DNA from: Grammothele lineata | Taxonomy: Eukaryota > Basidiomycota > Agaricomycetes > Polyporales > Polyporaceae | DNA: 64,000 bases | NCBI GenBank assembly: GCA_002150815.3 | Contig: NDFF03000029.1 | Coordinates: 434,001-498,000 of the forward strand | Reading direction: 5' to 3' | In this document: piece after piece, positions 34,460 to 45,681 of the stretch | Layout of the letters: every line of letters starts with the position of its first letter | Position numbering within the stretch: position 1 is the first letter of the stretch | Translations under genes and position numbers: made by a program | The notes under the pieces: model-generated | What the model saw: the letters and a program-made list of their open reading frames with translations, nothing else | The model's database searches: none | What the model was told of the DNA's origin: nothing

Positions 34460-36813
34460 CTAGGCGAGCGAGATAAGGAGCGGCATCTGCGGACCGGCGG
34501 CCATGTCGCTCTTGACGAGCGGCACAGCAAGCCCAACTGGGAACCGGATGATCTCGGGTTTGTCGTCGGGGATCGAGAACTCAAAGTGCTCGATGAGCTC
34601 GACAAGGATCGCCTGCATCTCGATGATCCTGGCAAATGTGATGTCGGAAGGCGAAAGAAGGACACACAAAGAACGAGACCTACGAGAATCGCCAGCCAAT
34701 GCACGCCTGAAGCCCAGCGCTAAACGTCATTAAGTTCGACGTGACCCCGACGTACGTGCTGCCCATCTTCTCGTGCTCCATGAACCGATGCGGGTTGAAC
34801 TCGGCCGCGTCCGGGCCCCAGATCTCCGTCAACCGGTTGTACGACCAGATTTCGGTGAGCACAGTAGTGCCCTTCGGCACCTCGATCTCATTCACGACCG
34901 TCCCATCGGCCGTCGTGAGAGGCTGCGAGAGCGGCAGGACATCGTCGCGGCCCGCGACCCGCTCGAGTTGATAGACGATGGGGTGAAGACGGAGGACCTC
35001 CTTCATCGCTGCGATGCAATAGGTCATGGAGTCGAGGTCGGAGACGGAGAAGTCGGCATCGCCGCGCTCTGTCACGCGTGCGCGAACGGCTTTGATCTCC
35101 GCGCGCATCTGGGCCTGGTACTCGGGGTGTTTGGCAAGCTCCCAGAGCATCCATGTCATGGATGAAGCAGTCGTTTCGTGACCTACAATGGGATCGGTTG
35201 TCAGAGAATACGGAAAAGGAGTCATAAGGAGCGGTAGCATACCAGCGAGTAGGAAGGTAGCCATTTGCGCCATCATCTCCTCATCGGTGAGACGCGAGCG
35301 CGGGTCCTCGGAATAGTTCGCCTTGACTGCAGCACAATACCCATCAACAGCTTCACAGGCGGACTAACTAAGATAAGACACACCGAGAATACTCATGATG
35401 TCCTTCTTGTTCTCCCCCTTGCCTGCTAGAATAGCCTCCGTTTTCTCGTCGATGAGTTCTTTCGCGAATTTGTTGATCACCTTGAGTGTGCGACGGAAGC
35501 GGACATGCTCCTTCGTCGGAACGTACTTGACATAATAAAGGATGGACATGGGGATGTATGTCCAGAAGGAACGGAATATCTGGTTTAGCTTGGATGGGAA
35601 CGGGACGGCGTCCGTACTGTCGTGCAACGCCGTAAATTAGATCGACGGTGTCAAGACGGTGTAATCTTAGACGACCAATTAGCTCAATTACTCACAACAT
35701 GTTCTTGTACGCTTCCATGACAGGATTCAAGGAGTCGTCGAGCGCGCCGCAATCGACATCGAATCCCACTGGTCAACGTGCCGCCCGTGAGCTCAATCCC
35801 GCGATCAGCACAATCCCTTGAATGACGACGCACCTTCCCCGATCACGTCCAACGTGCAGCGTGCTAGCCAAGTGGCAACATCGATTCTCTGTCCTTTCTC
35901 TTCCGCGCCGCTTTGTTGCAGAACCTGCTTCCATTTCTGGCCGAGCTGAAAGTGATAGGATTACAATCAGCGCCGCATTTCCGTATGTGCAAGCTTTACG
36001 ATGCATTTCGTGATCGCTCACCTTCTGAGCAGAACCCCGGAAAAGGGGGAGGAAAGACTTGAGCTGCGCAGCCGTGAACGCAGGATTCATGATCTTGCGG
36101 ATGCGCGAGTGGTCCTTGTCTAGGAAGAGCGCGTAGCGTGCCATAGACGTTATGTCAGTCGAGATCGCGTTACCACGCGCGCTGACCAAACGCACCCTGT
36201 GCAAAAAGAAGACCAGGACCGGTGGTCTCACGTATCATCTGACGGACCATCGCGGTCTTATGGAAGTGGTAGCCGGATTTGTGGTAGATGTATTGGAGGG
36301 CCTGTGTGCAATCGCAACGCACCGACTTAGTCCAGCCCCATGTAATACGTGCGGTCGAGTGGGGACTGCCAAAGGGGCTCACCTTGGGGTCCGCGATAGC
36401 GAGGACGTCCCTCTGGGGTGTACGACACGCTCATTAATTCAGCTTCCATGACGCGCAGCGAGAGTGCGCAAGGTAATGGGACCACTCACGCCCATGCAGC
36501 CGTTGAGGCGCCAGACCGACCCATACTCCTTGATCCACTTGGACGCGAGCTCGCCGACCTCGTGCTGGTGATTTAACATGTTGTTGTGGCCTATAGTATC
36601 GCGCCATCACATTCACCATATCAACATCCTAGACGCGAACATGCAAGGGGGAACGGATTGGGCGCCAGTAGTGTGCAAAGGTGACTTACCCATAAGCCAA
36701 CTTGCACGAGGAGGGCCTCTGATCTTGTGTAAGCTGCGCTTTGCGAGGTAGCGACGGACGGCGAGCACAAGGAGCGCGCCGCCAACCAGGAGCACCACAA
36801 TTTTCGCGTCCAT
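34460..36813 (-). CDS. Cytochrome P450, tandem copy C
   Basis: Same exon order as copies A and B, with the 30-nt exon at 36383-36412 (RDVLAIADPK). Landmarks KEVLRLHP, FNPHRFMEHE and FSAGLQACIGW are kept, stop at 34460. The start differs: the codon aligned with the ATG of A and B is GTG at 36825, so translation would have to begin at the next in-frame ATG, 36813 (MDAKIVVLLVGG), losing four residues but keeping the membrane anchor. The TATA position is also changed. The coding region otherwise looks intact, so this copy may be functional with altered expression, or in early decay. Confidence 0.83.
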
Positions 36814-36965
36814 AGCAGAATTCACAAGAGGGAAACGCCAAGATTCGAAAAGTATATGAGAAGAGAGAGAGGATTCTGCGGAGAACTGGTAGACCTCGCT
36901 GGCGGAGGAATTGTGATGGTGGGGGTTGCTTTCGAAGGCTTCAAGACGGCGCGAGTACTGCAGGC

Positions 36966-36973
36966 TTTATCAC
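36966..36973 (-). promoter_or_regulatory. Altered TATA position of P450 copy C
   Basis: GTGATAAA stands where copies A and B have GGTATAAA, about 150 nt upstream of the usable ATG. Flanking bases still align (pyrimidine/purine context and CCTGCAG versus TCTGCCG). Confidence 0.4.
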
Positions 36974-38006
36974 TGCGGGGAAACCATTAGTGCATGTGTA
37001 TTGAGAATCCTACTGGGCTGTATGAATACTGTAGCTCTTCCCACCAACATGATACCGAGCTCGGAGGGAGGCCCGAAGCGACGGCCCGTAACTTACCGGC
37101 TAGGACCGCCGTTGACCAAGCTGTCTGACGTGAAGGAATTTGGACACCAGTGCGTTTGCATTGCAGCGCTGCGGCGATCATTGTGCCCTTTGTCGGGTGG
37201 ATAAACCGCTCAGTGAGGCCACGGAAGATGACGAGTCTTGCTGATAGTAAGCTTCTTCAAACAGAGGGCTGTCGTAGGGCTCACTGCATGATCGATGATT
37301 CTCGTATTCATTTTAACGGCCGCTGCCTTGCAGATTCGCAAGTAGTATCTGTGGGTGTTTGCCTTCAGCCACGTAGAGTACGGTCGCAACTTGCATACGT
37401 GGAGAGTCGAGAGATAGCAAGAACGTGGCAGTGCGCGTCGGCGCGGCGAGACCGTCGCCCAGGCGCTATGCCACAAGCGCTGTCTCGCCCGTAACAGCCC
37501 GGTAAATGGGCTACTGCTAGACCTCAGCAACCCTTCTCTGGCTATATACTCATCGTGGTTCCGCACATACGGCGTACAGATCTGTCAAGAGCTTTCAGAA
37601 CAGATACACGTGCCCAGAGAAGTGTGCATATCTCCGAAATTCCGAGTCAATAGTCGAATTAACCGTTTGTTGTATGCATGCGTGACGTACGGCTCACTCC
37701 GAAATGTACTCCAGAGTCTCTAGATAATGGCTCACCGCAACCGCCCTGACACCATCGAATAAAGTGAGACAAACGTTCGGACTGATGCAACACAGTGTGT
37801 ATCAGATTCAGAATGCTCACTCTACCGCCAGATCAAACCGCAGGCTCAGCTTTGCGCATCTCGGTTGCTTGCATACTAGTTGCGCAGTCACTGCAGATTG
37901 ACCGCGGGCACCGGAACGGCGGCCGCCGGGAGCGTCGTGCTGCGTGCATGGCCAACGTCTCTAAGTCGGCACAATGCAATGATAAGCATCATCGGACTGC
38001 TCCCCG

Positions 38007-38243
38007 ATGCTCAAAGTCTCGAGTGCTGTAGATGACAGACTCGGCCCGGTTAAAAGAACCCCTCACCGAGCTTCCTCAGAGGACCGATATAAGGTCCCGT
38101 TGTGTCCGCCGTCAACTGCTGGTATCCAAGGCTGCCCGTTCGTACCGGGGGGTAAGCGCTGCCGCAGAGGATACAATTGTGCGAACAACCACGGCTTCGC
38201 GTGTACATGGGATGATCGCACAGGCGTATGCTGCTGGTGCTAA
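38007..38243 (+). CDS. Short cysteine-rich reading frame, possible C-terminal exon
   Basis: A 78-codon frame starting with ATG. Its last 46 residues hold eight cysteines with spacing C-x9-C-x8-C-x5-C-x7-C-x8-CC-x-C and read like a folded module (GCPFVPGGKRC, then ACTWDDRTGVCCWC). Such patterns are typical of small secreted disulfide-rich proteins. No signal peptide is joined to it in this frame. An upstream hydrophobic stretch near 37850 (ALRISVACILVAQSL) lies in another frame and would need an intron. It could be a real small secreted protein, a remnant, or chance; I assign no function. Confidence 0.3.
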   Translation: MLKVSSAVDDRLGPVKRTPHRASSEDRYKVPLCPPSTAGIQGCPFVPGGKRCRRGYNCANNHGFACTWDDRTGVCCWC

Positions 38244-38384
38244 TGGTCCGTGAATGTCTTGGGCGGAGACAGCCCGAGTCCGTGCTCGTCCAGTCCGTAT
38301 AAGAGATAACAGATCGTGAGAAGGAGCGAGGGGGAAGAAACGAAGGGGTATCCGGAGATGAGCCTAAGTGGGAGAGTCGAGCTT

Positions 38385-39209
38385 CTATAGCGCCGCGAAA
38401 GCCCCGAGGAGCACGCTGCCTACGACCGCCATGGCGCCCATACTGAGCGAATGCGACGATGCGCCATTTGAGCTATATAACACAGAAGAGCCGACGGATT
38501 AGATGTGCTCGAAAGACCATCTCGCGCAGGTGATGTACGTACTGCGTGACTGACTCTACTTGGCCTACGATCTTGGTCGCTTCCGGGCCTACTGCGCTCT
38601 CCACTTTGGATAGGATGCCCGTCGCTGTGTAGACAAATGTGCGACGTGAACAAGAGCCGGATACTAGACGAATGCAACGTACCTTCTGACACAAGAGCTA
38701 CATGTACCGCAACAACGAACATTCCGAAGGTCAATACTTATTCTCGAAAGAGTTCCTGGATTACTTGCCAGTGTCACTTGCTATTACGCTTCCAACTGCA
38801 CCCACATCAGCTCGCACGTTCGACGCGACAAGAGAATCAGCGACGTACCTATTGAGGTGGCCTCGTTGAAGATTGACCCCACTAGCGAGCATCCCGTCAA
38901 TCTCACTCTGGTGTATGGGCAAGATGTGCACTGCCACTCACCTACTGGAGTCGCTTGGCTCACGATGGACTCGACTATTCACAATATCGTCATTCACCAG
39001 CGCCCTCCATCTGATATCCCCCTACGTACTGTTGATAGAGAACACATCATCGGCAGCCTTCTCGATGTTATCAATAACTAAGGCGTCTGAATTAGGAATG
39101 GTTCGCGCGCGAAAGCAGGACACTCACGATCCCGCTCCTGCACAGACGCGGGCGCCGCCCGAACCACAAGCGTGGAAAGCAGAAGAGCAGCGAAGTATCC
39201 AGCGCGCAT
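38385..39209 (-). CDS. Small secreted GPI-type protein, helical
   Basis: Six or seven short exons, phases consistent for most. The signal peptide is MRAGYFAALLLSTLVVRAAP at 39209. Mature pieces are LVIDNIEKAADDVFSIN, IESIVSQATPV, VGSIFNEATSI and ATGILSKVESAVGPEATKIVGQVESV, then SNGASSHSLSMGAMAVVGSVLLGAFAAL and a stop at 38385. The last part is a typical GPI-attachment signal: small residues, a spacer, then a hydrophobic tail. The mature protein is about 80 residues, free of cysteine, and patterned as repeating amphipathic helices. The architecture matches the gene at 21394-22371. The family is unknown to me; a cell-wall surface location is inferred. Confidence 0.65.
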
Positions 39210-41111
39210 CTTGGCGTTGTCGTGATTGGTGTATCGGAAGAGCTTATACAAGCACAAATGTAGACCAGCGGCGGAGCGAAAGAACGAAGAAAAACAGCCC
39301 CAGGCTGGAAGGAGTGGACGAGAACGAAGCGGAGGGACGGGGCAACAGGCACTTGGATACCGGGCGCACGAGTAGGTACCTATATAGGACGCCACGGTGT
39401 CCAACAGATCGCGCCGCTGCGACCCACGATGATGTTCCCGATGTTCAGCCCCGCCTTGCGTGCCTACATGCGGTGGCGCGTCCCCCCTTCGATTTTGATA
39501 GGATTCGCCCGAGGAGGCCTGTCCGCGCAAGCGGGGCCGGATGCGATAGGCTGGCAGATTGGGCGCGCACTGCGCCGTCGCGATTCGCCCGGGGATTGGG
39601 GAGAGGTGGGCGTGGGCGCGGGCATCCCGCTTGACGACGCGCGCGCGGTGGGACTCGGAGAGACGTGACGGACACTGCTGCCACTGGGGGAGGCGCGGGC
39701 CGGAACTGCCACGGCGCTGACGGCGTCGGCGGCTCCGTTGGGAAGGTGGCTTGTGCTATTCGTGTGCGAGAGAGGACGGCTCCGGGATGGTGGCCCCCGA
39801 TGTCGCCGAGGGAAGAGATGGGGTCGTCGGTGGGGAGCTCTTTTAGTGCGCGATAAGAGAGACATCGAGTAGCCTGCAATGTCGGACGGCTCCAACCTCG
39901 TGGGAAAGACAGCTTGGGCTCAAGCGTCCCCGTCAAGATGCGTAGGCGGCTTTTTCACGAGCGTATGATGTGGGCGCGAGCATGTTTCTGCGTTTGAACG
40001 CGGATGCTGTGTGCCTTGAACGGTCAAGGAGGACGGTTTGTTAGGAAAGAATGCGGTGCAAAGGGGAGAAGGAAAGCACATGCGGAGACGAGGGTTCGTT
40101 GATCATTCGCACGTCTGCTTCTGGTTGCCATTGCCTACTACTGCGGTCGTGTGAAAGAGGGGAGCTGTCTTACAAAGGAAGAGGCGGATTAGAACGTAAA
40201 CAGCGGCAATGAACGGAACACACAAACCTACAGGGCGAGCGGTCGATCCTGGGCCGCGGCATGACACGATCAGTTCGCCGAGACGTCCACGAGATATAAC
40301 AGGACTCGCAACGTGTAAGAGCTTGTTCAGGCGCCAACTGACGCTTCAACGAGTGTGGAAGCGCGGATCCAAGGGAGGGCCCTGTACAGTAGTACTTGCC
40401 TTTCGCGCGTCATAACTTCCAGACACTGATACCCAGTGACACTGCATCCAGAGTCATTCCGTGATCCAGAGGACTGTCAAAGACACCGCGAGAATGAAGA
40501 CCGAAATCCGATGCTTGTCTAGGAAAAATGACCGCAGTAGTATTGACAGGAGCGGAGCCGTAAGGACGTTTAAACAAAGGCAGCATGATCTCCAGTCACC
40601 CTGGATCCTGATAGCACCGAGCTCGTTCAACCGTCCAACTGAGCCTGATGTGTTGAGTCACCGAGCCGACGATCGCCGATTCGTGCATGTAAGAAGGCAC
40701 GAGCCTACAACTTTCGAAACCGTTGCACTATCAGTGGTTACTCACCTATTGAATCATTGTCGGGGGCACAGGGCCAGGACAAGGCTATGATATTTTGCAC
40801 TGGATTAGATCTTGGAGTTCCCCGGGTTGGTCACCGAACCGTGCTAATGTTTTTGCAGGCATAAATTGCATTCAATGCCTACATCCAGAAGTGATAGCAG
40901 GTTCTGTAATCCATGCGGAGGGTTTGAATTGAGGAGTCGCAGTGGAGAGTCGAGACGAGAGAAGGAGGCGCTAACCGTCCGCCTGAACGCGAGCGTGACA
41001 AACGACGCGTGACGAAGCGCGTTGCAGTCGCGTTTTTCGCCTGATGACGCGTGACGGCGCGCTCTTGTCGCAGAGATCGCGAGAACGAGAGGCCGAGTCT
41101 CGTCCTTCACC
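39210..41111. other. Intergenic region
   Basis: 1.9 kb between divergent genes. The section 39440-39940 is GC-rich with overlapping open frames on both strands that show no protein-like conservation. I support no gene here. Confidence 0.4.
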
Positions 41112-44100
41112 ATGGCCTCCTCGGAGATCGCCCAATGTCTATCTTCAACACTTTCCTCGGACCCAAACACGCGTATCTCTGCTGAGCTCAAGCTCAGCCA
41201 ACTCTTGAACACGCCAGGTTCGTGACAATCCGCCGCGCACTGTGGCCAGCCCAGACTTACCCTCGGACGCGTCTTGCAGAGGCGGCATTGGCTTTATCGC
41301 AGTTGATTTTGGCGGCGGATGCTGAGTTGTCTTTGCGACAGATGAGTTGGACGCATCTTTCTCGCATCGAGCGTTGCTTGATGGCTTTTCTGCTAGCACT
41401 CGGCTGCTATCATCCTCCGCAAGTATGTCACCGAGCATTGGTCCCCTTACTTCTCTCAGTTCAAGGGAGCCGCACCACCACCAGAGGTTCGTCTTTGTTA
41501 TTTCCTCCACTCCATTACTGTCTCTGTGGACCTTTGTGATACCCGACGCGTTTGGTTTCCCGGAGGGAATATCAAGCACCACCCATCCATGCTTCGCAAC
41601 TTGGCTGCGCCACCACCTGGACGCGTTTATCCTTTCATGGATTCATCCTGCTATTTGTCTGACGCTGTAATCGGGTTACAGATCAAGACTCAAATACGTC
41701 AGGCCGTCTTCCAAGGGTTGTCTGACCCCATCCGCAAAATTCGCTCTCTCTGCGTAAGTGTGTCCACTCCGTGATGCTAGGCTATGCATTAAGCCGTCGT
41801 AGGCGCATGTTCTCTCGTCAATAGCCAATAGTGATTGGCCAGACGAATACCCGGATCTCCTCAACTCTCTCATCACGCTCCTCTCCTCCCTTTCACCCGA
41901 TGCCGTACACGGAGCGATGCAGTTGTTCACTGAGTTCATCAAGTCGGATCTCACAGAAGACCAGATCTTGCCGGTACTGCGACAATTGCTTCCCGTTCTC
42001 CTCAACATTCTCGGCGCCCCCGAGGTACATGGTCTAGTGCATCTTATGAAATCTGGCACTAACCCCGAATAGCAACACTCAGCGTTGACGAGAGCACGCA
42101 CTCTATCCGTTTTCCGCCAATGCGTAGAGTCGCTCTACATGGTCAAAGACCAATACCCAGATGCAGTGAAGGAGGCGACTAGTACTGTCCTCCCTGTCTG
42201 GTTTGATGCGTTCAAGACCCTTTTGAAAGCCGACCCCCGGGCCGATGTTGAGAATACACCAAATTGGGATGGCCTTGCCATCCGCATCCAGGTTTTCAAG
42301 GTTTGCCTCTCTGTCCAACAGTTCGTGGATGCACTGCTCATCTGCATACAGTCCCTAGACACCATCCAAACCTCGTTCCCACGTGCCCTCACACCGCACC
42401 TCAAAGAACTCCTCTCCGCCTCTCTAACGCACCTCTCCCTTCTCTACCCTACGTTCTCCCACTACTACTTGCGATCCGGCGCGGCTGTGCCTCGTTCCAG
42501 CGAGGACGAGACTATTGAGCTCACTCATCTGGTGTGCCCAATGCTTGACTTCGTCTCGAACGTTGCTCGCTCGGGAAGGGCAAAGGACTGGTTTGAGGGC
42601 GATAACCTCTCGGGTCTCATCGGCGCGATCTTCAGCTGGGTGCAGATGACGAGCGACGACGTACGCTAACTTCGCTCCTCACATCAAAAACGCTGACTGA
42701 CAATGCGTCTAGGAGGAAGAGTGGGCAAATAACGCCAACGCGTTTGTGGCTCAGGAGTCGGATGACACGCTGTCGTATAGCGTCCGTATGGCCGGCTTCG
42801 ATCTCCTCTCTGTGCGTATATCATTTCGACGCTCTTTCTTGCTCTTGCTTACTTCAGCGTCAAAGGTCTTGATTGACCGGACCACGGTCGCAACCATCTC
42901 GATGTTCCAATCTACCATTCATCGTGTTGTAGTCGAAGCCGAACAAGCTCGGAACGCCGGAAACCAGGATTGGTGCGGCATCTCAAAACAGTCTTCAGTG
43001 ATCCGCTGACGACGCTTCCGTTAGGTGGCGCGCGTTGGAATCCGCATTCGCCGCGATTGGATCTCAGGGAGAGAGCGTGCTCGATGCGATCGACGACGAG
43101 CGTGATTCAGGCCGCGACAAACCAATCGACATCGAGTCTCTTTTGACCAATGTCGTCCCGAACTTCCTCGTCCTTTCCCGTGAGTCTGCTCCGTCTGTCT
43201 GGTCGGCTTCTGCTTCAACGATTTGGATGGTCGCAGAATTCCCCTTCTTGCAGGGCCGCGCGTTCGTCTTCGCGAGCCAGTACGCGCGCCTCCTTCCTGC
43301 GCAACTAGCAGGGCAGTATCTCGATGCCGCCGTACAGGTCCTAGAGTCCGCGGAAGCGAGTATTCCAGTGAAGGTTTCTGCAGTTAAGGCGATTCACAAG
43401 TGAGTACTGCAACGCGGCATATCTCGTTGTGACTGAGCGGCTGCCATAGCTTCTGCCAGAACATCGACGATGCTGTCTCGGTACACATGGCGGCGCGGAT
43501 TGCTAAAGACATCGGGCCGTTCCTCCCGGCCACGTCGGAGGACACGCTCACACTCGTCCTCGAGACGCTGTCTGTCGTCGTCCAGATTGACGAGGGCAAG
43601 TGGATTACGGAGGACCTCGCTCGCGCGTTGGTGGTCGCCATTCTGGACGTGTGGATGAAGAACAACAAAGGTTCGTTAGCACGATCTTCCTTTTAGATGC
43701 CCACTTACCGCCTCCCTCCACAGATCCTATTTTCATCTCGATCCTGACGGATGTCCTGGAGTCGCTAGCCTCTTCGCCGGCACCCGGCGTCTACCAAGCT
43801 GTCGTCCAACAGGCACTCCCGGCGTTGTGCAGTGCCATCCAGGCGTCCGCCGTGGACAACTCCTGGATCTCTAGCGCTGCGATTGAGCTTGTCGCGAGTC
43901 TCGTCGAGGGCGCGCCAGAGAGCGGGCTTGGGGAGGGATTCTTCGCGATGGTTGCCCCGAGCTTGTTTGCCTGCATGCGAGTTGCGGAGGACAGGGATGC
44001 TATCCAGGTGCGTCGCCTTCATCATCTAGGACAATGCACCCTAATGGTGTTGTCTCTAGAACGGTATCGCTTGCTTGACGCTCGTCATCCGCAAAGACAT

Positions 44101-45425
44101 CAACCAGCTCATCTCTTGGACCGACTCTTCGTCCGGGCAGTCCGGCCTGGACGGCGTCCTGGAGGTCATCGCGAAGCAGTTGCAGAGTGAGGACGAGTCC
44201 GGAGGACTTGTCATTGGGGACCTCATCATCCATCTCCTGCGCCGTGCGGGCGAGCGTGTCTTGCCTGTGCTACCACAGCTTCTCGAGGCGATGGTTCGGC
44301 GGATGCGCACCGCGAAGACGGCGACGTTCCTGCAGGTGCGTCTCTCACTCCATTGAACATCCTCTTCTCGTGGTACTCATCACTGCCAATTCTTGCTAGA
44401 GCCTCATCGTCCCCTTCGCGTTCCTGATCCACAACCAGCGCGACACGGTGCTCGACCTGCTCGAGGGCATGAACGTCGACGGCGCGCCCGCGCTCGAGGT
44501 GCTCGTGCGCACGTGGTGCGAGAACGCGGAGACGTTCCAGGGCTTCTGGCCCCCGCGCATCAGCACGCTCGCGCTCTGCGCGTGCTTCGCGAGCGCGCGG
44601 CCGAGCTTGCAGAGTATCATCGTCAAGGGCGATATCATTGTCCGGCCGGAGACTAAGGACGGTGAGTCCTCCCTTTACTCCTTGATTTCCCCGTGTTACA
44701 GAGGGGTCGCTCATGAGGTGGTCTCGTGTGTTGTGGTGTGCCCAGTGATCATGACGCGCTCGCGGACGAAGCAAAGTACGAGTTCTGGTACCGCAATTTG
44801 TTGCGTGCGAGAACAGGAGCGCTGACGCGACTGCGACAGTGCCGACCGAGTTCACGTCCGTGCCGTTCCCCGTCAAGGCTCTCAAACTCCTCCTGCGCGA
44901 CCTCCAGACCGGCGGCGAGGCCGCGTCGATGGGCTTCAACGCAGCCGACGTCGAGGACGTAGGATCTGACGATGGGGTCCGTCCTCTCTCCTTTGCACTT
45001 CTCTACCTTGCAAGGTGGCTGACACGCGGATTGGGGCGTGTAGGACGAGGAGTGGACGGAGGAAGAGAAGCTCCACCAGGGTTTCAAGGCGGACGAGTTC
45101 GCGTTCCTGTCCGAGATGCTCGGTCCGCGTGGGGTCGCGTTCGACAACGACGAGGCGCTCGACCAGCAGGATGACGAGGACCTCAAGAACGACCCGGTCT
45201 CGACTATGGACATGCGCGTACGTCTTTCCTCTTTCTCACTTTGCTGCCTTGCGACTCGAGTTTGGTTTTGACTTGGAATGGGCTGACTGGTGGTAATGAC
45301 AGGCACATCTGCTCGGGTTCTTCAAGGAGTGCGCGGCTAGGAACACGAGCAACTTCGCAGCGGTCGTGGAGCAGATGACCCCCGAAGAGGTCGTGGTCAT
45401 GCAGAAGGCAGTCAACGGGCAGTGA
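41112..45425 (+). CDS. KAP114: Importin beta-family karyopherin, importin-9 / Kap114 type
   Basis: A gene of about 4.3 kb with at least 15 exons; ATG at 41112 (MASSEIAQCLSSTL), stop at 45425 (VVVMQKAVNGQ). It encodes about 1,000 residues of HEAT-like helical repeats. Recognisable pieces are ALALSQLILAADAELSLRQ, KYVTEHWSPYFSQFKG, IRQAVFQGLSDPIRKIRSL, NSDWPDEYPDLL, FTEFIKSDLTEDQ and an acidic DDEEEW-type region near 42710. Kap114/importin-9 carries histones and TBP into the nucleus with Ran. Context is a single-copy housekeeping gene. One oddity: the intron after LSLRQ (41339-41397) begins ATGAGT instead of GTGAGT, while exons on both sides are well conserved. Confidence 0.9.
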
Positions 45426-45681
45426 GTTACAGTAGAACGACGCGGGCGCGAACGCAGGTTCCGGAGCGCGAATGGATCGTTGTTGTACAATTACTAGTAC
45501 TGAGGTCTTAGGGCCGTTTAGTGGCCTACTAGCTACATAGAAGATATGTGGAGGGTATACAAAATGTAATGGCTATCGAGGATGCAATAATGGATGCAGC
45601 AACAGACGATGCTGCTCTACACGTAGATGACGTTCGCAGAGGGAGGTGGGACGATAGGCACTCTAAATGGAGCAGGCTCAC

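Noticed and set aside
39445..39936. 163-codon minus-strand open frame
   Set aside because: GC-rich stretch with open frames on both strands, no splice or protein-like signals, no resemblance to a known family.
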